NCBI GenBank assembly: GCA_936432065.2
Contig: OW386294.2
Location: forward strand, 47,258,842-47,322,841
Reading direction: 5' to 3'
DNA: 64,000 bases
Source of the DNA: Rutpela maculata
Taxonomy: Eukaryota > Arthropoda > Insecta > Coleoptera > Cerambycidae
Shown: piece by piece, positions 48,111-64,000 of the stretch
How the letters are laid out: each line of letters begins with the position of its first letter
Position numbering within the stretch: the first letter of the stretch is position 1
The notes under the pieces: model-generated
Database searches by the model: none
The model's input: the letters and a program-made list of their open reading frames with translations, nothing else
Told to the model about the DNA's origin: nothing
Translations under genes and position numbers: made by a program

Positions 48111-48569
48111 ATTTGAAATAATGGGGGTACTACTTATCCTTAGTGAATAGGACAAGTCGAGTTATTTTCATATTCCTTATATAATTTTTCAGTATTTTGT
48201 TGATAACCAAATTCAACAATGTACATCAAAATAGGTACATTATTTTTTAAATTCCATTAGAGGGCATCTCGATTTTTATTTCACCACTTTCCCCTGCGTG
48301 GTGTGGTGGTAAGTCGTTCCCTAATTCATTATTTGCCACTGTAAATTGCCGAAACATACGAATTTTGCTATTATCTATAATTATTAGCTCTCTGTTAAAG
48401 TGAATGCGGTATTTATCTGGTCCGCTGTAAAAAAAGTAAATTTCAATCTAAATCTAAATCCAACTTCAGCTACGTTTACAGAAGTTGTTGAACAATAGTG
48501 CAATAAACTAAAGGGAGATTTTTATTATTTAGTCTTACTTACATTTTAGATCTGTATTCTGTTACTACG

Positions 48570-49462
48570 CTTGAATCAACTTTTTTGCAGTCAAAATATC
48601 TGGACTATTTTAAAGCGTGGCGGATAGTTGAAAGGTTATCAGAGCAGATAAAGTCCAAAAGATGTGACACTCATTTTATAAAACTGTGTGAAAAAGGTAA
48701 AAAAATAACTATTGAATTTAATGAAGCTTTTAGCAATGATCCTTTAATAGATATTGAAAATGATATCAAAAAACAAAGAGTCAGTGTAAGAAAAAAATGT
48801 CTGGAGAAATCGCTTTAGACGAATCTGGTAATTTTACGCCATAGCAAAATTTTAAAATAAATACCTTTTTTAGTATCCGTGATGTGTGCTTTCACCAGCA
48901 TTCAAGAGAGATTTGTACCTAATAAAGATCTTTATAAGGATTGTGCATCGTTAAATCGAGAAAAATTTAAGGATATTTCCAATTACAGAGTTTCCGGAAA
49001 ACACTTTTATTAAGCTTAGTGAACTAACTGGTGTTAATAGAGTCAATATATTGATAGAATTAAAACAATTCGCTGACCAATACGATACTTTGACAGCTGA
49101 ATGCAGGAAAAAGTTCAGGGAAATGCAGCGAAGAACAGTAGATTCCGTGACTGACAATGATGAGAGATGAATTTTTGATTGGGTGAAAAATAATATTCAC
49201 TAAAATGGATATAACTGCACCCAGTGCTTATCCTGTGTTTTTCAGGTTCTAGTGAATTTGTTCTCTTAGTCAGGTTTATTTAATACCCTTTATGTTGTGT
49301 ATAAATATGTCCTAACTTTACCCTGCACGCAAGTCACATGCGAAAGAGTTTTTTACAAATTAAAAAAAATAATAAAGAAGCCTGAAAGAAGTGGGCTTTC
49401 TGAAAATACATTAAGCCATCTGTTACTAATGCATGTTGAAAATCATATACTACACCGATAGA
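48570..49462 (+). pseudogene. hAT-family transposase remnant
   Basis: Pieces of a degraded transposase lie in the plus direction. An N-proximal segment (48,585-48,818) is open, then stops and frame changes follow near 48,820-48,960. A helical stretch (ELKQFADQYDTLTAECRKKF) lies near 49,060-49,125. A C-terminal segment near 49,315-49,460 reads LPCTQVTCERVFYKLKKI and then RSGLSENTLSHLLLMH, the pattern of the hAT C-terminal dimerisation region. The relic begins about 100 bp beyond the fold-back end. I see no hAT terminal repeats with an 8-bp duplication. Confidence 0.65.
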
Positions 49463-49469
49463 TAAAAAT

Positions 49470-50177
49470 AAAATAATTGACGAAACATTAGCTTAAGAAA
49501 CATTTTTATAGTGTGTAATTAGATTTTAAAGTTTATTTGTATATGTTTACATTTGTAACTATTTTACAATTTAATCTTTGGTCAACAAGTTCTTTCAGTT
49601 TTTTATGATATTAAGTGTTTTGTTGATTTTGTTTTCTTGATATGAGTTTTTTGTTTGTTTGTTGTTAGTTTTGTTACATTGAAATGTTGTTTTGTTTTTT
49701 GTTCTAGTAAAGTTTGGATTTTACGTAATGTTAAAATTCAATAAAATATGTCGTTCTTGATTTTTGTTTGCCTTCAATACCTTAAAAGGGGGCCCTCCGC
49801 GGAACTCAGCGAGTGCTCCTAAATATAGCCAGTCCGACACTGAGCAATTCAAAATACACTATTATCTTTGTTATTTAAAGATATTGAAGTTTTTAATTTG
49901 AAATAATACAAGTTTATCTTTTAAAAATTCATTGATGAAACGAAATAAAAATATTTAAATAGTAATTAATTAATTTGAAGATACAGCTGCCCAGATAAAT
50001 AAAAGCATTTAATTAAATGGTAGGGAACATACAAATCAATGTATATAATAAAACACACACTTACTAATAAAAAAAAGGAAAAAAAAATTTTACATAAAAA
50101 TATAAACATATCAATATTAAAATTAGATATAAGTTAATAGACAATTACGGGATGAAAGCAAAGTGAAAATTAAGGAC
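49470..50177. other. AT-rich DNA, no gene seen
   Basis: No ORF or RNA signature. A block GCAATTCAAAATACACT near 49,844 recurs as a direct copy at 62,364 on the other side of the 12-kb nest that follows. Confidence 0.5.
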
Positions 50178-50385
50178 TTAACCCCTTCAGTCCAATGGTG
50201 CATAAGAGTGTACCACATTTGTGAATACTAGGACGAGCTCCTAATTCGGTGATGCGCAAGCGTGCACCACTTTCATTCGCATCACTAAGTAAGCATATGG
50301 AAGTTATATCGGATTTATGACCGTATAATACATTTTATAAAGTCGGATATCAGAAAAATTAATATTTTTAAATATTTATTTTCGT

Positions 50386-52301
<1,916 letters not shown>

Positions 52302-52377
<76 letters not shown>
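52302..52377 (+). repeat. (TAA)n between elements 1 and 2
   Basis: About 25 TAA units join the 3' end of element 1 to the truncated 5' end of element 2. Confidence 0.98.
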
Positions 52378-55712
<3,335 letters not shown>

Positions 55713-55736
55713 TAAATAAATAAATAATAATAATAA
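55713..55736 (+). repeat. TAAA/TAA junction between elements 3 and 4
   Basis: Three TAAA units and four TAA units separate the poly(A) of element 3 from the 5' end of element 4, the shortest such junction but one in the series. Confidence 0.9.
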
Positions 55737-58700
55737 GCAGGAGGGGCTAACCGTCATCCATCTAGCCTTTGGTGAGTAGCGCCACCACTTACTCCAGCTA
55801 GGGATGCAAAACCGAACCGGCAGCCCTAGCGCATCCGGGAGGGGAAAGCGCTTTCCCCTCTGGTGTCGGTCGTGGGCTTGCTGGGCTAACCACCCACAAG
55901 CCCAAAAACTTTGGTTCCAGTTGGCCGAAGACTGGGCCCCCACGATCGACCCCGTCCGGATAGGGGCCAAGTGCAAGGTGGTGGGGCCCAACAGGATCGA
56001 CAGCCCGTTGATGACAACCGCGATGAACATGGATGCTTTGAGTGGACAGATGAACTGAGAGACGACCTTATGCAGTGCTACGAAAGCAGTGAGCCCGCAC
56101 GAAGGGGGTACATGGGGCGAATGCATGCTCTGTGGTGTGAAAGGCACCCAGAGCACAACGCCTTCACGCCACAAAACCTGCGTGATTATGTATCCCACCT
56201 TCGTCGCAGGGGCTACGTGAGGACTGCTCCTCAGCCGGTGAATGAAGTGGCCGAACATCCACCAAATGAACCGGTTGAGGATGTAGTCCCTGCTGTTCCA
56301 TCGACACCTCAGTACCAGAAGGGGGTTGCACAACTTAAAAACCCCCGAGCCACAAGATCTGGCCAGAGTGGATGCAGAACTTCGTGCAGCGCTACCAGAA
56401 GAGGCTGACATCTGGCACATAAATTGTACCGTGTATGCTGCCGCTCAACGCTTGTGTCAGGTGGAGAGGCGGAACACTGCTTCTCCACAAGAGAGAGCGA
56501 GACGGCGCATACAGAAGATGGAAGCCAAGATCCGGTCGGCGAGGCAACACGCATCCCTTATCCAATGTGTGATGAACTATATGGCGGCCAATAGGCCTTT
56601 TACGCCTAAAGTGCGGCGAGTAGTTGCCAACTTAAGACGCGTCCATCACACACTCAATGGGGCAGTGCTCCAGACCACTAAACAGCACTGCCTCGACAGG
56701 ATACGGATGCTAGTGTCTTGTAAGAAGTCACTAGTGAGGCGGGCGAGGGGGCTGGCGGAAAATCAACTTTTCCGTAAAAAGCCCTCGCGCCTATTCGAAC
56801 CGCCTCAGCGTGTTGCTGAAAATCCGCCGATTGTAGATCAGGTGGAAAACTTCTGGAAAACGTTGTACGAACAGAAGCTTCCACTTAACAGAGACTCTCC
56901 AGCCCAGGCACACTTTGAAGCCTTCTGTCAAAGGCTTCAACAACCAAACGAGGTGTGCCAACCGATAACTCCAGAAGAGGTTCGAAGAGCTCTTGAGGGC
57001 TCTAAGAACTTTGCTGCTCCAGGTCCCGATGGGATAAACAACTATTGGTGGAAAAAGTTATCCAGTACCCACCACCATTTGGCCAGAATTTTCAATTCAT
57101 GGCTAAATGGGGAGCAGCAAATTCCTTCTTGGGTTGTCGAGGGGCGGACAGTGCTGATCCCGAAGAACGGAGATTTGTCTGACCCAAAGAACTACCGGCC
57201 GATAACCTGCTTAAACGCATGCTACAAGGTGTTTACACGCATTTTGTACATGCGGGTGCTCCACGCAGTTGAACCGGTTTACGAGCGGATATATGAGCAA
57301 CGAGGGTCAAAGAGAGATGTCGCTGGCTGCAAGGAGAACCTGCTTATTGACAGGTGTGTCACGCAGGACTCCGTGCAGTATAAGCGTAACCTTTCCATGG
57401 CCTGGATCGACTACCGCAAGGCATTTGACATGACATCTCATGAGCTTATTTTACACTTGCTCCAATGTCTTGCGGTGCCCGGTCCCGTAGTGAGATGTAT
57501 TGAAGATCTGATGCCGCTCTGGAGGACTCGCTTTACCATAACATCGGGTAACGATAGAGTCCAGACGGAGCCGGTATCGTTCAGAAGGGGAGTATTTCAG
57601 GGAGACTCCCTCAGCCCCTTTCTGTTTTGCATCTCACTACTGCCATTATCCGTTTCGCTCCGGAAAATCCGTGGCTACAACTGCGGTACCCCCGGCGACA
57701 GGAGGCATAAGGTCACCCATCTGTTTTATATGGATGACCTTAAACTTTATGCCTCCGGAGAGAGGAACCTACACCAGTCCCTCAGGGTGGTACAGGAGTA
57801 CACGCAGGCTGTCGGTATGGAGTTCGGGCTGGACAAATGTGCACTGGTCCATCTCAAGAGAGGACGATACGGGGACTACGGAGAGGACGCGCAGCTCATA
57901 GACGGAAGCATCTTACATCATCTAGATGCCGGAGAGTCGTACACTTACTTGGGTGTCGAGCAACGCTCCACTCAAGAAGTGAGTGTAGTGAAAAACGCTC
58001 TCCGCGGCAAGTATCAGCACCGACTCCGACAGATCTGGTCTTCAGAACTGTCGGGGAAGAACAAGGTGTCTGCTACCAATATGCTTGCCGTTCCGATCCT
58101 TCTCTACTCCTTTGGGGTAGTGAAATGGAGTCAAGAAGAGTTGCGTCAACTCGACGTAGGAACCCGCAAGAAGATGCATCTCAACAGGAGCTTGCATCCT
58201 AAATCGTCCGTTCCACGGCTATACCTCCCGCGACATCGGGGAGGCCGTGGACTCTTGAGTTTGGAGAGTCTCCATAATAGGATGGTTCTGGATGGAGCCT
58301 ATAATGTCATCAGGAGTTCGGATCCCCTCCTCTGCATGGTCCGGGACCATGAAAATGCAGGGATAGGAGCCTTTTTGTTTAAGGCAGCACAGAGAGCAGC
58401 CGATGAACTTGGTCTCTTCTTCGATGTCGAGCGGGTAAATCCTGACTCTGTCACCGAGTTGGAACCTGCTCGACAAAAAGCCCAAATAAAAGCTGCAGAA
58501 CACAACATCTTTCTGCAGCTTCACACGGATAAGCCAATGCATGGAGTTTTCTATAAGAATATAGAAAACCTTGGCTTATCCGAAAGGCTGACCTTTGCCT
58601 TCTTAAGGTCAGCCGGGCTGAAGTCTGAGACCGAGGGATTCATAATGGCTTGCCAGGACGGTGTATTTAATGCCCTCGTCTATCGAAGTCGTATCATGGG

Positions 58701-59419
58701 TATAGAGGTCCCTGATGTCAGCTGCAGGGCCTGCCGCAGGGCGCCAGAGACTCTGATGCACTTGTTGTCGGCTTGTCCGACATATGCAGTCTCGGTCTAT
58801 ATCCAGAGGCACGACGGAGCATTACGAGTGCTTTATTACCATCTAAGGCACTCGTATGGGATAGACGAAACACCAGTGCTGCCTTACGCTCCGGGGGATA
58901 TTGAGTCCGTTGTGGGAAATGATAAGTGTCTAATTTATTGGAACTACTCGTTTCCCACCGTCAGGCAAATACAAGCCAACAAGCCTGACGTGGTACTCCT
59001 CGACAAGTAACTCAAGACAATGTTCGTCGTGGAGTTCTCGGCTCCCGCGGAGAACAACATTGTCTTGAAGGAGGAGGAAAAACGGACAAAATATCGAGAT
59101 CTGCTCTTCGAACTCCGCAGACTGTATCCAGACCATACTGTTAAGATAGTGGTACTGATTATAGGAGCCCTCGGTGGAACGAGACATACACTGCTTTCGG
59201 AACTTAAGATCATACCGGCATGCCGAAATTCGGCAGAGGTCTTAGCCGGCAGAATGCAGAAGGCCGTCATTCTCGGTTCATTACGTCTGCTCAGGGCACA
59301 CGATTCCCGGACCCAGTAGTCACTCACCCCACGGGCGTGGGGAGTGGCTTCCGGTACTACCAGCTCCCCTCTGTGAGGGTCGGAGCCACAGAGAAGGGTG
59401 ACTGGTTTTTAGCTAACTA
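55737..59419 (+). mobile_element. Second-lineage RLE retrotransposon, near full length (element 4)
   Basis: This is the longest copy, about 3.7 kb, and includes a 5' region absent from the others (GCAGGAGGGGCTAACCGTCA at its start). GC content is far above that of the surrounding AT-rich DNA. TAA lies directly at both ends, with no poly(A) at the 3' end. The single long ORF organisation fits RLE-type LINEs. Confidence 0.9.
55911..59319 (+). pseudogene. ORF with N-terminal domain, RT and restriction-like endonuclease (element 4), two lesions
   Basis: The N-terminal part has an EWTDELRDDLMQCYESS segment followed by GYMGRMHALWCERHPEHN, a helical Myb/SANT-like pattern seen in R4/Dong-type proteins. 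A frameshift lies near 56,325-56,365, after which the frame is open to 59,010. RT motifs: FAAPGPDGINNYWWKK, NYRPITCLNACYK, SMAWIDYRKAFD, VFQGDSLSPFLFC and FYMDDLKLYASG. The knuckle CRACRRAPETLMHLLSAC follows. A stop at 59,008-59,010 (CTCGACAAGTAA, where element 3 has CTCGACCATCAG) falls inside the endonuclease motif after KPDVVLLD; the same frame then continues to 59,319. The real start codon is uncertain. Apart from these two lesions the gene is complete. Confidence 0.92.
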
Positions 59420-59444
59420 TAATAATAATAATAATAATAATAAT
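59420..59444 (+). repeat. (TAA)n between elements 4 and 5
   Basis: About eight TAA units form the junction between the 3' end of element 4 and the truncated start of element 5. Confidence 0.95.
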
Positions 59445-61860
59445 CAACTGGTGGTGGAAGAAATTCCCTTCCACCCACCGCCATCTGGCCCGAGTTTTCA
59501 ACTCATGGTTGAACGAGGAGCAGCCGATTCCGGACTGGTTTGCCGAGGGGCGTACTATACTGATCCCCAAAAAGGGAGATCTGTCCAACCCGAAGAATTA
59601 TAGACCGATCACCTGCCTCAATTCCTGCTACAAGATATTTACACGTATCGTGTATGCCAGGACATTGAGGTCAGTTGAGCCGGTCTACCGACAGATACAC
59701 GAACAGCGTGGTGGCAAGAAAGGTGTGGCAGGCTGCAAAAAGAACCTATTGATAGACCCGCTGTATTACACAGGATTCTGTGCAGTACAAGCGTAATCTA
59801 TCAATGGCGTGGATTGATTACCGCAAGTCATTTGATACAACATCTCATGCACTATTATTACACTTGCTGCAATGCCTTGTGGTACCTGCCCCACTAGTGA
59901 GATGCATCGAACAACTGATGCCACTCTGGAGAACCCGCTTCACCATAACATCTGGTGCTCAGCGGGTATCAACAGAGTTGGTAACTTTTAGGAGAGGAGT
60001 TTTCCAGGGTGACTCCCTGAGTCCTCTCCTATTTTGCATCTCACTGCTGCCGTTATCTGTCAGGCTCCGCCAAACCCGCAGATACCAATGTGGCCCACCC
60101 AGCAATCGGAGGCATAAGGTCACGCATCTATTCTATATGGATGACCTAAAACTTTATGCCTCCGGAGAGTGCGAACTCCAGAACTCTCTAAGGGTGGTCC
60201 AAGAGTATACACGGGCCATTGGCATGGAATTCGGGCTGGACAAGTGTGCAGTCGTCCACCTCAAGAGAGGACGAAGCGGGATATTTCTTGAAGACGCGCA
60301 GCTCGCAGACGGAAGCATCCTACGACATCTGGATGCCGGAGAGACCTACACGTACCTGGGTGTGGAACAACATCACATCCAGGACGTGAAACAAATTAAG
60401 GATACTCTCCGCGGCAAGTACAGACACCGGCTCCGAAACATTTGGGCTTCCGAACTTTCGGGGAAGAACAAGGTGTCTGCAACTAATATGCTTGCCGTTC
60501 CGATTCTGCTCTACTCCTTCGGAGTAGTTAAGTGGACATTAGATGAGCTGCGCCAATTGGATAGGGATACCCGTAAGATGATGCATGTTCACAGGAGCAT
60601 CCATCCTAGGTCGTCCGTTCCTCGAGTGTACCTCCCACGCCAACGGGGGGCCGAGGACTCTTGAGTCTGGAGTGTGCGCATGACAGAGTAGCACTGGGTG
60701 TGGCATGCAACGTCCTTAGGAGCTCGGACCCACTCCTGCGTTTTGTGAGAGATCATGAAACTGCAGGAGTTGGCGCATTTTTATTTAAGGCAGCACGTAA
60801 GGCCGCAGATGATCTCGGTCTCATATTCGACTTCAGGCGAGGAGGCCGGCGAGGTGCTGAGCTAGAATCAGTAACTGAGCTTGCGCCAAATCGCCTGACA
60901 GCCCAAATTAAAGCTGCCGAACAGAGAAATCTGTTCAGGCAGCACGTCGATAAGCCCATGCACGGTGTATTCTATAACAACATAGAGACACTGGGTTTAT
61001 CGACAAAGCTGACCTTCGCTTTCTTACGGTCAGCAGGGCTAAAGTCGGAGACTGAGGGATTCATTGTGGCCTGCCAAGATGGTGTTATTAACACCTTGGT
61101 CTACCGCAGTCGCGTCATGGGTGTGGAGGTCCCTGACATTACCTGTAGGACCTGCCGTCAGGCGCCGGAGTCGCTCATGCACTTACTATCTGCATGTCCG
61201 GTATATGCGACTTCGGCCTACATCCATAGGCATAACGCGGCTCTACGAGTGCTGTACTACCATCTTCGGCACTCGTACGAAGTAGACCAAACACCAGTGC
61301 TGCCTTACGTCCCCGGAGAGATCGAGTCCGTTGTCGAGAACGAGAAGTGCCGAATATATTGGAACTACTCGTTTCCGACGGTCAGGCAGATACAAGCAAA
61401 CAAGCCTGACATAGTCCTCCTCGACCATCAAACCAAGGTGATGTATGTCATGGAGTTCTCGGCACCTGCCGAAACAAACATCATCTTGAAGGAGGGGGAA
61501 AAACGGGCTAAATACCGAGATCTCCGGTATGAGCTAAGAGCGCTATTACCCAGACTACACGGTCAAGATGGTCGTCCTGATAATCGGTGTACTCGGTGGA
61601 ATAAGACCTACGCTGCTCTCGGAATTAAAGGTCATACCAGCCTGCCAAAAGTTAGCCGAATGGTTGGCAGGCCAAATGCAGAAGGCAGTTATCCTGGGGT
61701 CCCTCCGTTTGCTTAGGGCACATGAGTCTGGAATTTACAGTCACTGACCCTGCGGGATGCGGGGAGTGGCTGTGAATAATTCGCTGGCGCTTCTCTCGTG
61801 AGAATGTCGGAGACACGGGAGAACTGTCCAGAATCGCGTGCGCGAATTAAAAAAAAAAAA
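59445..61860 (+). mobile_element. Second-lineage RLE retrotransposon, divergent subfamily, 5'-truncated (element 5)
   Basis: It aligns with elements 3 and 4 along its length but is much more diverged. It starts at the NWWWKK motif and has its own 3' UTR (GGATGCGGGGAGTGGCTGTG) and a short poly(A), then a few TAA. Several frameshifts show that it is older than elements 2-4. Confidence 0.88.
59446..61747 (+). pseudogene. RT-endonuclease ORF with at least three frameshifts (element 5)
   Basis: Segments in order: 59,446-59,790 (NWWWKKFPS, GDLSNPKNYRPITCL), a frameshift near 59,760-59,780; 59,780-60,664 (SMAWIDYRKSFD, VFQGDSLSPLLFC, FYMDDLKLYASG), a one-base loss in the G run near 60,645; 60,661-61,550 (knuckle CRTCRQAPESLMHLLSAC, KPDIVLLD, MYVMEFSAP), a one-base gain near 61,545; then the end of the endonuclease to TGA at 61,745-61,747. 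Catalytic residues are visible in the broken frame, so the damage came after insertion. Confidence 0.9.
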
Positions 61861-62273
61861 ATAATAATATTATTCACATCAAATAAATGTTATTGATTAC
61901 TTATACAATATTATAATAAAAGTAAATCAGATATTTTGAGAACTGGGAAGAAAAATGGTATTGATAATAAGTATACTAAATAAAAATTGAAACATAAGAG
62001 TAGGTATATAAAATATGAAAAATCACAAATTCTCGTGATAATAATCAAAATGCTCCTTAGAACATCAGTAAAATTTGGGACATTATTTGCCAGTATGTCA
62101 CCCACTAACAGCAAAGTAATAGTAAGGCCTTTTGCCATGTCCATAAAACAGCAAAAGCAAATAATAATAATTAACGAAACATATACTAAGTAGGGCGCGG
62201 TCGGCGGAGCTGCGCATATTAGCCGGATTGCGCAGCCATGCGGCGGAATTACGCACCGGGCTGAAGGGGTTAA

Positions 62274-63374
62274 TAAGTAAACAGCATATTATGCACTAAA
62301 ATTAATCAAGAGTGACTCAAAATACATTGTTTCTCTCTTCAAAGAATATTTCTTTACTAATTCAGCAATTCAAAATACACTTTATCCTCACTATTATCTT
62401 TACTATTTAATACCCTACTCAGCAAACCAAACCACATCATTTTAACATCATAATTATGTGATTTTTGCAACAGTGACGTCGTCATTCTTGTTTGCAACCA
62501 CGTGGTAATGCCGTCACAGTGACGCTAAACGGCCGCACTCAGCCACGTCGTCAAAAGTGACTTACTTATTTTCCACTTTTCAGCCACATCAGCACCACCC
62601 ATTTGTGATGTAGATATGATCATATTGTGTATTATAACAACTTGAATGTTACCGCCCAATTTCTTTTAAAATAAATAAAAAATAATCTATTTTGCAACAA
62701 ATAAATCTACTTTTATATTAGATTATTTTTATTCATTTTAAAAGTAATGGCTTCCTTCAGACAAAAAAATTTCATCAAATTTCATCCTGATATTGCTGAA
62801 ATTTTACTCAAAAGGTATATTTCACACTCTTTTTACTTACCTTTTCGTTACATTTTTCTTGAGACTTCGGAAAATATATAAAAAGGCAGTTCATACATAA
62901 TTGTTTGGAATTTGCGTATAAATCTTGCACGTATACCTAGATATTTTAATTGTTTTATATATTACTCACTAAAGTGGGGCCCCAGAAAAATGTCTCTAAA
63001 TGAAATAATAGAAATCAGATTTAAAAATGTAAAAAGTATTAAGTAAATGAATTTGAAGTGATCAATGAAACAAACATTTCCGAAACTATATATATTCAAG
63101 ATATGATTATAGTTATATGCCTTATAATAAAAATTCACCTAGCTATTTCTTTCTTGATCTTCTTTGATCTCCATAACGGATTAAGTCTTTCACAATGTTC
63201 TCACATTCAAAGTCTGGAGTGGTTGGAACTACTTTTCATGCCACATCTAAAAATTTATAAGAAATAAATTATCATAGTTTAAAAATGTTTAATAAGATGT
63301 CATGTCATTTATGTCAGTATAAATAATGTTAAAGTTGAGTATTGATAGTAGAGAGGCTGGCCCCCATTGGTAAA
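62274..63374. other. AT-rich DNA, no gene seen
   Basis: No ORF with a known motif. TGACGTCGTC, CCACGTGG and CACGTCGTCA appear near 62,474-62,560 and look like CRE/E-box motifs, but this is a small GC-richer island without a linked gene. The 69-codon frame at 63,058-63,267 has no recognisable feature. Confidence 0.5.
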
Positions 63375-63515
63375 TGTAAGTTCCAGATCTCGTTAAAATA
63401 CATTGCTTCCAGAGTAATGGTGCGCACAAAAAAAACTACAGGCAGACAGACCGACAAAATTTTTTTGCTCAAACTTAAAATCTCGACGTTTCATGACATT
63501 ATAAGCCGAGCTGTG
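63375..63515 (+). repeat. Second copy of the CAGA-type dispersed repeat
   Basis: GTTCCAGATCTCGTTAAAATAC, then GTGCGCACAAAAAAAACTAC, GGCAGACAGACCGACA and AACTTAAAATCTCGACG match 34,910-35,110. Only about three CAGA/CCGA units are present here against about 16 in the other copy, so the two differ mainly in the length of the microsatellite. Confidence 0.8.
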
Positions 63516-63532
63516 GAAATCTGGTGTACACG

Positions 63533-63710
63533 CAAGTGGAAATCAGCGGAAATAAATGGAAATCACTGGAAATCAATGGAAATCACTGAAAATCATTGGA
63601 AATCAATGGAAATCAACGAAAATCAACGGAAATCATTGGAATTCAATTGGAAATCACAGGAATTCAATTGGAAATTACTGGAAACCAATGGAAATAAATT
63701 TGAAAACAAT
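63533..63710 (+). repeat. GGAAATCA minisatellite, period about 10-11 bp
   Basis: About 16 imperfect units of TGGAAATCAA/TGGAAATCAC run head to tail, with some changed to GGAATTCAAT. The plus-strand frame across it is a repeat artefact. The last 290 bp of the window show nothing else. Confidence 0.9.
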
Positions 63711-64000
63711 TGCACTGCGCATGCGCTCATAACGAATTCTCAGCGACAGGTTTTCTTTTGTAGAAGCAAATGCGAATTGTACCGCGGTAAAGGGCGATAA
63801 ACTTATTCTTTGTCATCCAAATTACGTGTATAATATAATAAATGTGTGGCTCTTATAATGTTCAGTTTAATGTTTAGTGAAAACTCTGAAATATCGAAAT
63901 AATTTCACTTTACAATCACTTAAATTTCTTACAAATTAGCCTTTTCTTAGGTAATGCTAGATTTTAGATGTTAGATAGATTTAGATAGATTTTATTCAGA

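Larger units (their letters stand above)
36479..48475. mobile_element. Large fold-back (palindromic) element with tandem-repeat arms
   Basis: The left end ACGTAGCTGAAGTTGGATTT at 36,479 is the inverted copy of the right end that finishes at 48,475. Inward, about 400 bp of unique text, then an array of about 145-bp monomers, then about 600 bp of unique text are all inverted copies on the two sides. The symmetry reaches a spacer of only about 57 bp (41,425-41,481). Two later insertions (38,098-41,085 and 43,026-47,484) account for most of the 12 kb; the arms themselves total about 2.0 and 2.6 kb. No transposase is present. The shape recalls Drosophila FB elements. No clear target duplication is visible. 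Confidence 0.85.

Noticed and set aside
56678..56884. Minus-strand frames over the RLE elements (also 52,589-52,852, 54,433-54,795 and 58,944-59,327)
   Set aside because: They are antisense shadows of the GC-rich RT-endonuclease ORFs and recur in each copy at the same place.

Overview
The window is about 64 kb of AT-rich nuclear DNA from a eukaryote, almost certainly an insect. The evidence is an errantivirus-type Ty3/gypsy element with env and a tRNA-Ser-like primer site, R4/Dong-type site-specific retrotransposons, piggyBac and hAT relics, many MITEs and a long satellite. A beetle would fit, but the order cannot be proved from this sequence. I find no intact cellular gene, no rRNA and no true tRNA gene. 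The window is a repeat graveyard whose interest lies in its layering.

Layout. (1) From 1 to about 36,470 the underlying DNA is one head-to-tail array of a 277-bp satellite, roughly 70 monomers. Three insertions have split it: a 5'-truncated LINE fragment (4,217-4,983), a 3.85-kb DNA element with CCCAGTGAACAC ends (12,558-16,404), and a 12.6-kb nest bounded by CCCGTATAACC ends (23,307-35,906). That nest holds a decayed errantivirus on the minus strand (23,389-32,592). The errantivirus 5' LTR was itself hit by a second member of the same CCCGTATAACC family (31,027-32,251). The nest also holds an internally deleted piggyBac (33,575-34,722) and a tRNA-derived SINE-like head.

(2) From 36,479 to 48,475 lies a large fold-back element. 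It is a palindrome with a spacer of only about 57 bp at 41,425-41,481, and each arm carries an array of about 145-bp monomers. The left arm is interrupted by a 3-kb DNA element with CCCAGTCAGCAC ends (38,098-41,085). The right arm is interrupted by a 4.5-kb composite (43,026-47,484) that includes a clean 1,139-bp solo LTR. A hAT transposase relic follows (48,570-49,462).

(3) From 50,182 to 62,269 is a piggyBac-like MITE with TTAA target duplications. It has swelled to 12 kb because five retrotransposons encoding a restriction-like endonuclease landed head to tail in its (TAA)n microsatellite. One is a Dong-like lineage and four belong to a second lineage. Every junction between them is (TAA)n, so the microsatellite behaves as a landing pad that is renewed at the end of each insertion.

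(4) From 62,274 to the end the DNA is AT-rich and apparently non-coding, with a dispersed CAGAC-type repeat and a GGAAATCA minisatellite.

No gene network operates here. All coding regions are transposon genes, and all carry truncations, frameshifts or stops, apart from the 5'-truncated Dong-like frame at 50,575-52,221, which is open throughout.
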